Source: Cupriavidus pauculus
Lineage (GTDB): Bacteria; Pseudomonadota; Gammaproteobacteria; Burkholderiales; Burkholderiaceae
Length of the DNA: 64,000 bases
NCBI RefSeq assembly: GCF_022179805.1
Contig: NZ_BPUO01000008.1
Location: forward strand, 342,610-406,609
Direction of reading: 5' to 3'
Of the stretch, positions 8,967 to 18,268 are shown one piece after another (positions within the stretch are counted from its first letter, which is position 1; the number at the start of each line of letters is the position of its first letter). Both the position numbers and the translations under genes were made by a program. Below the pieces are notes generated by a model. That model made no database searches. It saw nothing but the letters and a program-made list of their open reading frames with translations, and was not told the DNA's origin.

Positions 8967-9087
8967 CCCGTAAAACGGCCATTCCGCATTGCCTTGGCGC
9001 AAATGCGCTGTGCGGCGCATTCGCTATACTCGAAGCATCCCCGTCCGCATGCGGCCCTGCATGCGGACCGACTCTTCGACATGCGAT

Positions 9088-9726
9088 ATGACCCAACTCG
9101 CCGACCTGCGCCGCAACTACATGCTGAGCGCGCTATCCGAAACCGATGTGGCGGGTGATCCGATCCGCCAGTTCCAGACCTGGTTCGACGAGGCCATGCA
9201 GGCCAAGCTGCCCGAACCGAACGCCATGACGCTGGCCACGGTTGGCGCTGACGGTCAGCCGTCCGCGCGCATCGTGCTGCTCAAGGGCATGGACGAGAAC
9301 GGTTTCACGTTCTTCACCAACTACGAAAGCCGCAAGGGCCTGGATCTGGACGCCAACCCGCGCGCCGCGTTGCTGTTCCACTGGGTACAGCTCGAACGCC
9401 AGGTCCGCGTCGAAGGCGTGGTCGAGAAGGTGCCCGATGCCGAGAGCGATGCCTATTTCGCGTCGCGTCCGCTGGGTTCGCGCCTGGGCGCCTGGGCGTC
9501 GGAGCAGAGCCGCGAAGTGGCCGGCCGCGACGTGCTGGAGGCGCGCGAGGCCGACTTCCGCAACCGCTTCGGCGAGAATCCGCCGCGTCCGCCGCATTGG
9601 GGCGGCTATCGCGTGCGACCTACCTGGATCGAATTCTGGCAAGGCCGCCCGTCGCGCCTGCACGACCGCATCGGGTTCCGCCAGCAGGCCGACGGTAGCT
9701 GGCAGATCGTGCGCCTGTCGCCCTGA
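9088..9726 (+). CDS. pdxH: Pyridoxine/pyridoxamine 5'-phosphate oxidase
   Basis: A 212-residue FMN enzyme that makes pyridoxal 5'-phosphate from PNP or PMP. The family pattern is complete: [54 protein letters not shown] and the C-terminal [11 protein letters not shown]...EFWQGR...HDR. The ATG at 9088 gives the usual family length; upstream in-frame codons would add a non-conserved basic extension. A TATACT -10 box at 9025-9030 lies in the 121-bp gap after the MFS gene, so pdxH probably has its own promoter. Confidence 0.95.
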   Translation: MTQLADLRRNYMLSALSETDVAGDPIRQFQTWFDEAMQAKLPEPNAMTLATVGADGQPSARIVLLKGMDENGFTFFTNYESRKGLDLDANPRAALLFHWVQLERQVRVEGVVEKVPDAESDAYFASRPLGSRLGAWASEQSREVAGRDVLEAREADFRNRFGENPPRPPHWGGYRVRPTWIEFWQGRPSRLHDRIGFRQQADGSWQIVRLSP

Positions 9727-9954
9727 GCCGGCGTCTCGCGTCAGTTTCTGTCGGCATGGCTGAATCCGTGAAGTGCAGGGGTACGGGGACCTGCACTGCA
9801 CAATTGCGTATTTTGGCGTAAAGTTGTTGAGTCGCCGCACCGGCCATGCATCGGTGCGCCCCCAGGCCAGTGCTGCGGTTCGTCACGCAGTATGCGCAGC
9901 CGACCGTGGGGCATTTCATTCGAGAGGAAAAACAACCAATCGGGAGAAAGCCGC

Positions 9955-11196
9955 ATGTTCTTCAAGCAAGCCATCGACAAACAACTCGACAGCTGGATTT
10001 CCGATCTGCGCCAGCATGCCAACCTGCCGGTCAAGATTCGTCTCTGGAACGGCAAGGAATACCAGCTGGGCAATTTCGAAAAGCCCGAAGTCACGCTGAC
10101 GGTACGCGAGGCGTCCGCCCTGCCCCTGCTGCTGATGCCAAGCCTGGATAACCTGGGCGAAGCGTACGTCCAGGAAAAGATCGACTTCGATGGCCGCCTG
10201 ACGGACATCATCAAGGTGGGCTACGGCATGTCCACCGCCGCCGCACGCAGCGCCGGTGGCGCGCTGGCCAAGGTGGCGCAGCAATTCACTCATAGCAAGG
10301 CCGAGGACAAGGCGTCGATCCAGTACCACTACGACGTGTCCAACGAGTTCTACCAGTTCTGGCTCGACCCGCGCATGGTCTACTCCTGCGCTTACTTCGA
10401 GGACGGCACCGAGGACCTGGCCACCGCGCAGCTCAAGAAAATCGACCACATCCTGACCAAGATCCGCGTGCAGCCCGGGCAGACCCTGCTCGATATCGGC
10501 TGCGGCTGGGGTGCGCTGGTCATCCGCGCCGCGCAGAAGTATGGCGCGCACTGCGTGGGCATCACGCTGAGCCAGAACCAGTTCGACCTGGCCACCGAGC
10601 GCGTGAAGGAAGCCGGACTGCAGGATCGCATCGAGGTTCGCCTGCAGGACTACCGCGACATCCAGGGCCAGTTCGACCGCATCACCAGCGTTGGCATGTT
10701 CGAGCATGTGGGCAAGGACAACCTGGTGGACTACTTCGGGCGCATCCACGACCTGCTCAAGGACGACGGCGTGGCCATGAACCACGGCATCACGGCCACC
10801 GACCCCGACAGCGGCGAGGTGCCGCTGGACGGTTCGGGCTTCATGGACCGCTACGTGTTCCCGCAGGGCGAGCTGCCGCACATCAGCATGGTCCTCAACA
10901 CGATGGCCAAGGGCGGGCTGGAAGCGTTCGACGTCGAGCTGATGCGCCGGCACTATGCCCAGACGCTGCGGCACTGGGCCGACAACTTCGAGACCAATGC
11001 CGACGCCATCCGGGCCGTGGTGGGCGAGAAGAAATATCGCATCTGGCGCGTGTACCTGGCCGGTTGCGAGCATGCGTTCACCAATAGCATCATGTCGTTG
11101 CACCAGGTGGTGTGCCAGAAAGCCGATCGCAACGCCGATACATTCCCGATCTCGCGGCGCTATATTTACGCCTCTCCGATCGGCAACGCCGAGTGA
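9955..11196 (+). CDS. cfa: Cyclopropane-fatty-acyl-phospholipid synthase
   Basis: A 413-residue SAM-dependent enzyme that adds a methylene group across double bonds of membrane phospholipid acyl chains, usually at stationary phase or acid stress. The SAM-binding motif LLDIGCGWGALVI is followed by GITLSQNQ and the family segment YDVSNEFYQFWLDPRMVYSCAYF. ATG 9955 has GGAG (9943-9946) at 8 bp; the longer in-frame form from 9892 has no support. The gene is followed after 15 bp by the DUF72 gene, so the two may be co-transcribed. Confidence 0.93.
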   Translation: MFFKQAIDKQLDSWISDLRQHANLPVKIRLWNGKEYQLGNFEKPEVTLTVREASALPLLLMPSLDNLGEAYVQEKIDFDGRLTDIIKVGYGMSTAAARSAGGALAKVAQQFTHSKAEDKASIQYHYDVSNEFYQFWLDPRMVYSCAYFEDGTEDLATAQLKKIDHILTKIRVQPGQTLLDIGCGWGALVIRAAQKYGAHCVGITLSQNQFDLATERVKEAGLQDRIEVRLQDYRDIQGQFDRITSVGMFEHVGKDNLVDYFGRIHDLLKDDGVAMNHGITATDPDSGEVPLDGSGFMDRYVFPQGELPHISMVLNTMAKGGLEAFDVELMRRHYAQTLRHWADNFETNADAIRAVVGEKKYRIWRVYLAGCEHAFTNSIMSLHQVVCQKADRNADTFPISRRYIYASPIGNAE

Positions 11197-11211
11197 CCTG
11201 ACGCTTGAAGC

Positions 11212-12270
11212 TTGACTGACACCCTTGACCTGTTCGGCGATGCCACGGCATCGCCGGAAACCCCGCCCCGGCCCGCCGCGGCTGGCCATCCCGAAAAGAA
11301 GCAGCCCGTTGGCAAGGTCGTCCAGCCCTGGACGGCAGATGCCACGCTGACGGCGCTTGGGCAAAGCCTGCCGGCGAACCTGTACTTCGGCACATCCTCG
11401 TGGTCGTATCCGGGCTGGCACGGCCTGGTCTATGACGGCCAGTACACCGAGAGCCTGCTGTCCCGCAAGGGTCTGCGCGCCTGCGCCCGGCATCCGCTGC
11501 TGCGCGCGGCAGGCATCGACCGGGGCTTCTATGGCCCGATCCCGATTGCCGACTACATGAACTACGCGTCGCAGGTGCCCGAAGGCTTCCGCTTCCTGGT
11601 CAAGGCACCGGCCAGCGTGTGCGATGCATGGCTGCGCGGCCCCGATGGCGCGGGACGCCTGGCCAATGCGGCGTTCCTCGACCCCGAGATCGCCATCCGC
11701 GATTTTGTGGTGCCAGCCACGAGCGGGCTGGGCCAACGCTGCGGCCCGCTGCTGTTCCAGTTGTCGCCGCTGCAAAGCGTGGCCGACGACGGCCCGTCGT
11801 TTTTCGCCCGGCTCGACGCCTTCCTGGCCGCGCTGCCGCCACTGGACCCGGCGTTGACGCCGTACGCCTGCTATGCCGTGGAAATGCGCGATTCGGCGCT
11901 GCTGACACCGCGCTATATCCGCCTGCTGCGCGAACGCGGCGTGCGCTTCTGCCTGGCCGCGCGCGACCGCCTGCCGCCCGTGCCGCGCCAGGCGCAGGCC
12001 CAGTCATTGATGGACGACGGCGCGCCGGGCCCGCTGGTGCTGCGCTGGATGCTGCGCGAGGGCCGCTCCTATGCGATGGCCGAAAAGGCGTTCATGCCCT
12101 TCGACAAGCTCGCGGACCCCGACGACGAGACGCGTGACGCCATCGCCGACGTGGTGGCCCGCACGCTGCGCACAGGCCAGCCGGCCTACGTCATCGTCAG
12201 CAACAATGCAGAAGGCTGCGCGCCGCTCAGCATCGCGCGGCTGGCCGCAGCCATTGCCGACCGGCTCTAA
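11212..12270 (+). CDS. DUF72-family protein
   Basis: A 352-residue protein with the DUF72 (YecE-like) TIM-barrel pattern: LYFGTSSWSYPGWHG near residue 57, then FRFLVKAPASVCDAWL, GPLLFQLSPLQS and the C-terminal AYVIVSNNAEGCAPLSIARLA. The family is widespread, and its biochemical role is not established here. The start is a TTG at 11212, 15 bp after cfa; residues 1-45 are low-complexity and not typical of the family, so an internal start is possible. It converges on msrA with a 15-bp gap. Confidence 0.82.
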   Translation: MTDTLDLFGDATASPETPPRPAAAGHPEKKQPVGKVVQPWTADATLTALGQSLPANLYFGTSSWSYPGWHGLVYDGQYTESLLSRKGLRACARHPLLRAAGIDRGFYGPIPIADYMNYASQVPEGFRFLVKAPASVCDAWLRGPDGAGRLANAAFLDPEIAIRDFVVPATSGLGQRCGPLLFQLSPLQSVADDGPSFFARLDAFLAALPPLDPALTPYACYAVEMRDSALLTPRYIRLLRERGVRFCLAARDRLPPVPRQAQAQSLMDDGAPGPLVLRWMLREGRSYAMAEKAFMPFDKLADPDDETRDAIADVVARTLRTGQPAYVIVSNNAEGCAPLSIARLAAAIADRL

Positions 12271-12285
12271 GCCAGCGCGCCCGGC

Positions 12286-12828
12286 CTAGCGTCGCATGCG
12301 GTGCGCGTAATCGCGGCGGAATTTCGCCAGCTTGGGTGTGATCACAAACGCGCAATATTCCTGTGCCGGATGCTCCTGGAAATAGTTTTGATGGCTCGCC
12401 TCGGCCCGCCAGTACGGCTGCGCGGGCTCCAGCTGCGTGACGATCGGGGCATCGAACACCTTGTTGGCCACCAACTCGCCAATCACGTACTCGGCCACGG
12501 CGCGCTGCGCCTCGGAATGCGTGAAGACGATGGAGCGATACTGGGTGCCCACGTCGTTGCCCTGGCGATTGAGCTGCGTGGGGTCGTGGATCGAAAAGAA
12601 GATCTCGAGGATCTCGCGGAACGTGATCGTGGCCGGGTCGAACGTCACCCGCACCACTTCGGCGTGTCCCGTGTCTCCTTCGCAAATCTGCCGATATGTG
12701 GGGTGGCTGACATGGCCGCCGGTGTACCCCGACTCCACGGCGCGCACGCCGTCTACCTGCTGGAATACCGCTTCCAGGCACCAGAAGCACCCGCCGCCAA
12801 GCGTGGCGATTTCGAGTTCACGATCCAT
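12286..12828 (-). CDS. msrA: Peptide methionine-S-sulfoxide reductase
   Basis: A 180-residue MsrA with the catalytic motif GGCFWCLEAVFQQ near residue 11, GYTGGHVSHPTYRQIC, GHAEVV and FSIHDPTQLNRQGNDVGTQYRS. It reduces the S-epimer of methionine sulfoxide in damaged proteins. ATG 12828 is selected because a strong AGGAG lies just upstream on the minus strand; the in-frame extension to 12906 lacks conservation. The C-terminus ends with a basic HRMRR. Confidence 0.95.
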   Translation of the reverse strand: MDRELEIATLGGGCFWCLEAVFQQVDGVRAVESGYTGGHVSHPTYRQICEGDTGHAEVVRVTFDPATITFREILEIFFSIHDPTQLNRQGNDVGTQYRSIVFTHSEAQRAVAEYVIGELVANKVFDAPIVTQLEPAQPYWRAEASHQNYFQEHPAQEYCAFVITPKLAKFRRDYAHRMRR

Positions 12829-13154
12829 CTGCTCGCTCCTTTTCCCATTCAGGGATGTCCAATGCCGCGCCGGCTCGTGCGGGCATCGAATTTCCAGCAT
12901 AAGCAATGCCCGCGCGTGCTGCCGTCAAAAATGAAACAAGCGCTATCAAGAATCCCTCATGAGAGCCGCATGCGCCACTCAGGGGCGCCATGTCATAAGT
13001 CCGCTACAATCGCGCAATCAGCGCGTGACCGGCAGCACGCACCGTGTGTGTGCCAAGGCACCGAAATTGCCGCGCCCGTGGCATAGGTTTGGCCAATTGA
13101 ATGCGCGCAGGCCATCCCGATATGAAGATCATGGATTTATGTGGAGCCCAAGAC
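12829..13154. other. Divergent intergenic region, msrA / flavin reductase
   Basis: A 326-bp gap between two divergent genes. It contains the msrA ribosome site at its left edge, a TACAAT -10-like hexamer at 13005-13010 without a convincing -35, and the flavin reductase ribosome site GGAG at 13143-13146. No RNA gene, long repeat or open frame with coding character is seen. Confidence 0.5.
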
Positions 13155-13715
13155 ATGGGCATGCTTGAGGCCAAGGACCTGGCCAAGGCCAGGCGCAAAG
13201 CCGCCGCCCCCGATTTCGACAACGAGCACTTCAGGCGCGCGCTGTCGCAATTCGCCACCGGCGTGACGGTGATCACCACGCGCACGGACGGGCATCCCAA
13301 TGCCAACGGCGCTCCGTTCTGCGGCATCACGGCCAGTTCGTTCAATTCGGTATCGCTGGACCCGCCGCTGGTGCTGTGGAGCATGGGCACGCGCACCAAC
13401 AGCCTGCCGATGTTCCGCAACGGCTCGCACTACATCATCAACGTGCTGGCGGCGTCGCAGCTCGACCTGTGCAAGCGCTTTGCCACGCTCAAGGGCGACC
13501 GCTTCGCGGGGGTCGACTACCGGCTGTCCGAGACCGGCCTGCCCATCCTGGCCAACGCGCTGGCCTGGTTCGAATGCCACAACCGCAGCCGCTACGACGA
13601 AGGCGACCACGTGATCTTCGTCGGCGAAGTGGAGCGCTGCGGCATCCTCGACGCTGGGGGCCAGCCACTGGTCTTCCACGGCGCCGCGTTCTCGACGCTC
13701 CAGCCCCTCGACTAA
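13155..13715 (+). CDS. Flavin reductase domain protein
   Basis: A 186-residue flavin reductase-like (FMN-binding split barrel) protein. Family signatures: FRRALSQFATGVTVITTR, GITASSFNSVSLDPPLVLWS and HVIFVGEVERC. Such proteins supply reduced FMN or FAD to two-component monooxygenases. ATG 13155 has GGAG at 8 bp, better than the in-frame ATGs at 13101, 13122 and 13131. It converges on kynR and the two stop codons overlap, so their 3' ends are on opposite strands of the same bases. Partner oxygenase unknown. Confidence 0.87.
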   Translation: MGMLEAKDLAKARRKAAAPDFDNEHFRRALSQFATGVTVITTRTDGHPNANGAPFCGITASSFNSVSLDPPLVLWSMGTRTNSLPMFRNGSHYIINVLAASQLDLCKRFATLKGDRFAGVDYRLSETGLPILANALAWFECHNRSRYDEGDHVIFVGEVERCGILDAGGQPLVFHGAAFSTLQPLD

Positions 13716-14200
13716 GCGGCCGGCGTCCCTGCCTCTTTCAGGATCGCCAGCGGCGATCCGTCCGTCTTGATCCGCTGCAGCACGATGTTGGAGCGGATAT
13801 CCATCACACCGGGCGTGCGATACAGCCGGTTCACGATGAAATCGGAGTAGTGCTTCAGGTTGCGCGCCTGCACCCGCAGGATGTAGTTGCTGTCGCCCGT
13901 GATCACATAGGCCGTCAGCACTTCGGGCCAGGTCTGCACGACCGCGTTGAACGTGTCATGCCAGCCCTCCACGTCGTGCCGCATCGACACCTGCACGATC
14001 GCCTCGATCTCCAGCCCTAGCTGCTCGGCATCGAACCACGCCTTGTAGCCGCCAATCACCCCGTTTTCCTCCAGCAAGCGTACCCGTCGCAGACACGCGG
14101 ATGGCGATAACGCCACACGATCGGCCAGGTCCTGGTTACTGATGCGGCCGTTCTCCTGAAGGGCGGTCAGGATGCGCAAATCAATCGGATCGAGGGTCAT
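13712..14200 (-). CDS. kynR: Lrp/AsnC-family regulator, probable KynR
   Basis: A 162-residue Lrp/AsnC regulator: N-terminal helix-turn-helix (LDPIDLRILTALQENGRISNQDLADRVALSPSACLRRV region) and a C-terminal RAM ligand-binding domain (about residues 65-150). It is divergent from the kynurenine operon, the arrangement known for KynR, which activates kyn genes in response to kynurenine in Pseudomonas and Burkholderia. ATG 14200 gives the normal family start. Its start codon lies within one copy of a 12-mer, GGTCATTTCGCA, repeated in the intergenic region. Confidence 0.8.
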   Translation of the reverse strand: MTLDPIDLRILTALQENGRISNQDLADRVALSPSACLRRVRLLEENGVIGGYKAWFDAEQLGLEIEAIVQVSMRHDVEGWHDTFNAVVQTWPEVLTAYVITGDSNYILRVQARNLKHYSDFIVNRLYRTPGVMDIRSNIVLQRIKTDGSPLAILKEAGTPAA

Positions 14201-14277
14201 TTCGCAGAATCCACGGTTTTTTGTCTTGCCCACACAATTTTATGCGAAAGATGCCGCCATCCACAGGTCATTTCGCA
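14195..14277. promoter_or_regulatory. Repeated motif in the kynR-kynB control region
   Basis: GGTCATTTCGCA occurs exactly at 14195-14206 and 14266-14277 (start-to-start distance 71 bp), and its core appears inverted as TGCGAAA at 14243-14249. Lrp-type octamers or hexadecamers bind several dispersed sites, so these are candidate KynR boxes covering both the kynR start and the kynB promoter (TATGAT at 14301-14306). Confidence 0.45.
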
Positions 14278-14357
14278 AGCCTCTTTTTTGAGGTTTTGAC
14301 TATGATCCCCACACGCACCGCGTCTTCAGAAACGCGCCCCGGAGATCGAAAGTCACC

Positions 14358-15011
14358 ATGCAGAACGCCCCCGTTTCCACCCCTTCGCGCCGCATCTGGG
14401 ATATCACCCCGCCGGTGTCGAATGCCACGCCCGTATGGCCTGGCGACACGCCCTTCCGGCACGAGCCCGCCTGGCAGCTGGACGAACACTGTCCGGTCAA
14501 CGTCGGCCGTATCACAATGTCCCCGCATACGGGCGCTCATGCCGATGCCCCGTTGCACTACGCGGCCGATGGCGCGCCGATTGGCGACGTGCCGCTGGAC
14601 GCCTATCTGGGCCCCTGCCGCGTCATTCACTGCATCGGCGCCGCGCCGCGCGTGGAGCCGCACCACATCGAACCGGCGCTGGCCGACGTGCCGCCGCGCG
14701 TGCTGCTGCGTACCTACCAGCGCGTGCCGCTGGCGAACTGGGATTCGTCGTTCTGCGCCGTGGCGCCCGAGACCATCGCGCTGCTGGCGCGCCTGGGCGT
14801 GAAGCTGATCGGCATCGACACGCCGTCGCTCGACCCCGAAACCTCCAAGACGATGGATGCCCACCACGCGGTGCGCGACCACCGGCTGGCCATTCTCGAA
14901 GGCATCGTGCTGGACGACGTGCCGGCCGGCGACTACGAACTGATTGCGCTGCCGCTGCGACTGGCCACGCTGGACGCCAGCCCGGTGCGCGCGGTGCTGC
15001 GCGAACTCTGA
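14358..15011 (+). CDS. kynB: Kynurenine formamidase (arylformamidase)
   Basis: A 217-residue metal-dependent hydrolase that converts N-formylkynurenine to kynurenine plus formate. The cyclase-family metal motif HTGAHADAP is at about residue 57, and [22 protein letters not shown] contains the second conserved histidine patch. It is first in kynB-kynU-kynA, divergent from kynR, and 32 bp ahead of kynU. The three enzymes take tryptophan to anthranilate and alanine. Confidence 0.93.
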   Translation: MQNAPVSTPSRRIWDITPPVSNATPVWPGDTPFRHEPAWQLDEHCPVNVGRITMSPHTGAHADAPLHYAADGAPIGDVPLDAYLGPCRVIHCIGAAPRVEPHHIEPALADVPPRVLLRTYQRVPLANWDSSFCAVAPETIALLARLGVKLIGIDTPSLDPETSKTMDAHHAVRDHRLAILEGIVLDDVPAGDYELIALPLRLATLDASPVRAVLREL

Positions 15012-15043
15012 TTTCTTCCGAACACCTGACAAGACGACAAAGC

Positions 15044-16300
15044 ATGACCAACCTGACACGCGAACGGTGCCAGGCGCTGGACCGGGACGACCCGCTCCGC
15101 GCGCTGCGCGAACAATTTGCCCTGCCCCAGGGCGTGATCTACCTCGACGGCAATTCGCTGGGCGCCCGCCCGCGTGCCGCCGCCGCGCGTGCCGCCGAGG
15201 TGGTCAGCAGCGAATGGGGCGATGGCCTGATCCGTAGCTGGAATACCGCAGGCTGGTTCGACATGCCCGGCCGGCTGGGCAATCTGCTGGCGCCGCTGAT
15301 CGGTGCCGGGCACGATGAAGTGGTGGTCACCGATACCACGTCGATCAACCTGTTCAAGGTGCTGGCCGCCGCGCTGCGCGTGCAGCAGCAACGTGATCCG
15401 GCGCGCCGCGTGATCGTGTCCGAGGCCAGCAACTTCCCGACCGATCTCTACATCGCCCAAGGCCTGGCCGACCTGCTGCAGCAAGGCTACGAAGTGCGCC
15501 TGGTGAACAGCCCCGACGAGATCGACACCGCCGTCGGCGCCGATACCGCCGTGCTGATGCTGACCCACGTCAACTACAAGACCGGCGAGATGCTCGACAT
15601 GGCCAGCCTGACCGAGCTGGCCCACGCCCGTGGCGTGCTGACCGTCTGGGACCTGGCCCACTCGGCTGGTGCCGTGCCCGTGGACCTGACCGCCGCCAAG
15701 GCCGACTACGCCATTGGCTGCACGTACAAGTACCTGAACGGCGGCCCGGGATCGCCGGCCTTTGTCTGGGCCGCGCCCGCGTTGCGCGACCAGTTCTGGC
15801 AGCCGCTGTCGGGCTGGTGGGGCCATGGCGCGCCGTTCGCGATGTCGTCGCAATACGCCCCGGCCAAAGGTATCGGCCGCTTCCTGTGCGGCACGCAACC
15901 GGTGACGTCGCTGGCGATGGTGGAATGCGGCCTCGACATCTTCGCGCAGACCAGCATGACCGCGCTGCGCGCGAAGTCGCTGAAGCTCACCGACCTGTTC
16001 ATCGAACTGGTGGAAGCACGCTGCGACAAGCACCCGCTGACGCTGGTCACGCCGCGCGCGCATGCCAAGCGCGGCAGCCAGGTCAGCTTCGCCCATCCCA
16101 ATGGCTACGGCCTGGTGGCCGCATTGATCGAGCGCGGCGTGATCGGCGACTATCGCGAGCCCGGCATCGCCCGTTTCGGTTTCACGCCGCTCTACACGAG
16201 CTTCACCGAGGTCTGGGACGCCGTGGAAATCATGCGCGACGTGCTGGACAGCGGCGCCTACCGGGACGCGCGCTTTGCCGTGCGGACCGCGGTGACCTGA
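15044..16300 (+). CDS. kynU: Kynureninase
   Basis: A 418-residue PLP enzyme of fold type I that cleaves kynurenine to anthranilate and alanine. Recognisable segments are [11 protein letters not shown] near the N-terminus, the aspartate in [10 protein letters not shown], and the PLP lysine in [16 protein letters not shown], followed by WWGH and the [19 protein letters not shown]-terminal block. ATG 15044 gives the family length. kynA begins 12 bp downstream, so the operon is tightly packed. Confidence 0.95.
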   Translation: MTNLTRERCQALDRDDPLRALREQFALPQGVIYLDGNSLGARPRAAAARAAEVVSSEWGDGLIRSWNTAGWFDMPGRLGNLLAPLIGAGHDEVVVTDTTSINLFKVLAAALRVQQQRDPARRVIVSEASNFPTDLYIAQGLADLLQQGYEVRLVNSPDEIDTAVGADTAVLMLTHVNYKTGEMLDMASLTELAHARGVLTVWDLAHSAGAVPVDLTAAKADYAIGCTYKYLNGGPGSPAFVWAAPALRDQFWQPLSGWWGHGAPFAMSSQYAPAKGIGRFLCGTQPVTSLAMVECGLDIFAQTSMTALRAKSLKLTDLFIELVEARCDKHPLTLVTPRAHAKRGSQVSFAHPNGYGLVAALIERGVIGDYREPGIARFGFTPLYTSFTEVWDAVEIMRDVLDSGAYRDARFAVRTAVT

Positions 16301-16312
16301 GCGGAGGGCATC

Positions 16313-17179
16313 ATGAGCGAATCGAAGGGATGCCCGATGGGGCACGGCGCCGGCGACGACGCGCGATGGCATGGCGCACAGATGGATTTCTCGGGCGACA
16401 TGAGCTACGGCGACTACCTGGGCCTGGACCAGATCCTGAACGCCCAGCACCCGCTGTCGCCAGACCACAACGAGATGCTGTTCATCGTCCAGCACCAGAC
16501 CACCGAACTGTGGATGAAGCTGATGCTGCACGAACTGCGCGCCGCCCGCGACGGCGTGAAGAACGATCAGCTACGCCCCGCATTCAAGATGCTGGCGCGC
16601 GTGTCGCGCATCATGGACCAGCTGGTGCAGGCGTGGAACGTGCTGGCCACGATGACGCCGCCGGAGTATTCGGCAATGCGCCCCTACCTGGGCGCGTCGT
16701 CCGGCTTCCAGTCATACCAGTACCGCGAGATCGAATTCATCCTCGGCAACAAGAATGCCGCCATGCTGCGGCCGCACTCGCACCGCACCGAGCACCTGGA
16801 ACTGGTGGAAAACGCGCTGCGCACGCCGTCGATGTATGACGAGGCCATCCGGCTGATGGCCCGCCGTGGCTTCAGCATCGACGCCGACGTGGTGGAACGC
16901 GACTGGACCCAGCCCACGCAGTACAACGCGTCAGTGGAGGCCGCCTGGCTGGAGGTCTATCGCAATCCGTCGGCGCATTGGGAACTGTACGAACTGGGCG
17001 AGAAGTTCGTCGACCTGGAAGACGCGTTCCGGCAATGGCGCTTCCGCCATGTCACGACGGTGGAACGCGTGATCGGCTTCAAGCGGGGGACCGGCGGGAC
17101 CGAAGGCGTCAGCTATTTGCGCAGGATGCTGGATGTGGTGCTGTTTCCGGAGTTGTGGAAGCTGCGGACGGATCTTTGA
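16313..17179 (+). CDS. kynA: Tryptophan 2,3-dioxygenase
   Basis: A 288-residue haem dioxygenase opening the indole ring of L-tryptophan to N-formylkynurenine. Family landmarks are [32 protein letters not shown], the [11 protein letters not shown] segment, HRTEHLE, and the C-terminal [25 protein letters not shown]. The gene ends the kyn operon; a long perfect hairpin (17202-17240) follows. Confidence 0.96.
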   Translation: MSESKGCPMGHGAGDDARWHGAQMDFSGDMSYGDYLGLDQILNAQHPLSPDHNEMLFIVQHQTTELWMKLMLHELRAARDGVKNDQLRPAFKMLARVSRIMDQLVQAWNVLATMTPPEYSAMRPYLGASSGFQSYQYREIEFILGNKNAAMLRPHSHRTEHLELVENALRTPSMYDEAIRLMARRGFSIDADVVERDWTQPTQYNASVEAAWLEVYRNPSAHWELYELGEKFVDLEDAFRQWRFRHVTTVERVIGFKRGTGGTEGVSYLRRMLDVVLFPELWKLRTDL

Positions 17180-17201
17180 ACGCAATGACTCGCCCCCTTG
17201 G

Positions 17202-17240
17202 TTTTCTCCCCTCTCCCGCGTTGCGGGAGAGGGGAGAAAA
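17202..17240. repeat. REP-like perfect inverted repeat, copy 1
   Basis: An 18-bp perfect stem, TTTTCTCCCCTCTCCCGC at 17202-17219 and its complement at 17223-17240, with loop GTT. It sits between the converging kynA and IclR genes. The core CTCTCCCGC-N3-GCGGGAGAG recurs at 27200-27230, so this is a dispersed element. It ends in four A/T pairs on both strands and could act as a bidirectional terminator. Confidence 0.7.
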
Positions 17241-17261
17241 CAATTGGGATAGGAAAGACGG

Positions 17262-18071
17262 CTAGCGCCCCACCGGATCCGACAACCTCGCCCCCAGCGC
17301 CTGCAACGCCGGCGCCAGCTTTTCCCGGAACGTCTCCTCGCTGACCGCCCCATACGAAGCACTGCAGCTAAGCAAATGCAGATCCTTCTCCCCGACCGGC
17401 CGGAACGCCACCGCACAAGCATGGATGGCCGGATGCCAGTCGCGGAACGAGGCGGCATAGCCGTCGCGCTCGGCCTGGGCCAGCGCGGCGCGCGTGGGGG
17501 CCTCCTGCTGCTTCCATTGTTCAGGGTACGCCTGCGCGAACTCGGCCAGCACGCGGTCGCGCTTGGCTGACGGCAAGGCGGCAAGGTAGGCGCGCCCCAT
17601 CGAACTGGACACCAGCGACAGGCGCGACCCGACGCCCAGCCCCAGCATCACGCCGGCATCGTTCCGGATCGATTCCATATAGATGACTTCCAGCCGCTCG
17701 CGCTTGCCCAGCGACACCGACACCCCGTAGGACTGCGCGAACGCCAGCATGTGCGGACGCGCCAGCGCCACCACATCGGACGCGGCCAGGTACGAGAACC
17801 CAAGCGCCAGCACCCCGGCGTCGAGCGCGTACTTGCCCAGGCTGTCGTCATAGCGCAGGTAGCCAAGCTGCACCAGCGTGCCGGCCAGCCGGCTGACGGT
17901 GGCTTTCGGGAAACCGGTGCGGCGCACGAAATCCTGGTTGCCGAGCATGGCCTCGCCCGTACGAAAGCAGCGCAGCAGTTCCAGCCCGCGCGCCAGGGCG
18001 GTGACGAAATTCGGATCGCTTTCGCGCTCTTTCTGCACCGGTTCAGCGGCAGCGGCGGTGGATGTGGCCAA
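17262..18071 (-). CDS. IclR-family transcriptional regulator
   Basis: A 269-residue IclR-type regulator: N-terminal winged helix (about residues 22-85; ALARGLELLRCF, GFPKATVSRLAGTLVQLGYL) and a C-terminal effector domain. It is divergent from the glutaryl-CoA dehydrogenase gene, and a perfect CGGAAC-AAA-GTTCCG palindrome lies just downstream of that gene's -10 box, so it most likely controls gcdH and itself. Close in type to PcaR/CatR-like IclR proteins of aromatic degradation; the effector is unknown, with glutarate or glutaryl-CoA a reasonable guess. Confidence 0.85.
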   Translation of the reverse strand: MATSTAAAAEPVQKERESDPNFVTALARGLELLRCFRTGEAMLGNQDFVRRTGFPKATVSRLAGTLVQLGYLRYDDSLGKYALDAGVLALGFSYLAASDVVALARPHMLAFAQSYGVSVSLGKRERLEVIYMESIRNDAGVMLGLGVGSRLSLVSSSMGRAYLAALPSAKRDRVLAEFAQAYPEQWKQQEAPTRAALAQAERDGYAASFRDWHPAIHACAVAFRPVGEKDLHLLSCSASYGAVSEETFREKLAPALQALGARLSDPVGR

Positions 18072-18134
18072 GAGGAAACTCCTGATAGTTGGTCGATTGC
18101 CGAACGCAAAACGTGGGGGCGCGGATTTCCCCTG

Positions 18135-18162
18135 TTGCAGCGCGAACCGGTTCAGCTATACT
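18135..18162 (+). promoter_or_regulatory. Promoter of gcdH
   Basis: TTGCAG (18135-18140), 16-bp spacer, TATACT (18157-18162). Transcription should start near 18169, at the edge of the palindrome at 18170-18184. This leaves an untranslated leader of about 100 nt before the ATG at 18269. Confidence 0.6.
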
Positions 18163-18169
18163 AGCTCAT

Positions 18170-18195
18170 CGGAACAAAGTTCCGCAATGCGGAAC
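18170..18195. promoter_or_regulatory. Probable IclR-type operator
   Basis: A perfect palindrome, CGGAAC-AAA-GTTCCG (18170-18184), is followed 5 bp later by a further CGGAAC half site (18190-18195). IclR-family operators are commonly short palindromes with GGAA/TTCC arms. Position at the predicted start of gcdH transcription implies repression when bound. Confidence 0.6.
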
Positions 18196-18268
18196 CAAGA
18201 TTTTTTGATCGACCGTATCCACGAAGGCACGAGACGCCTTCGCCGCGCCACCAAAGAAGGAGACCTCC

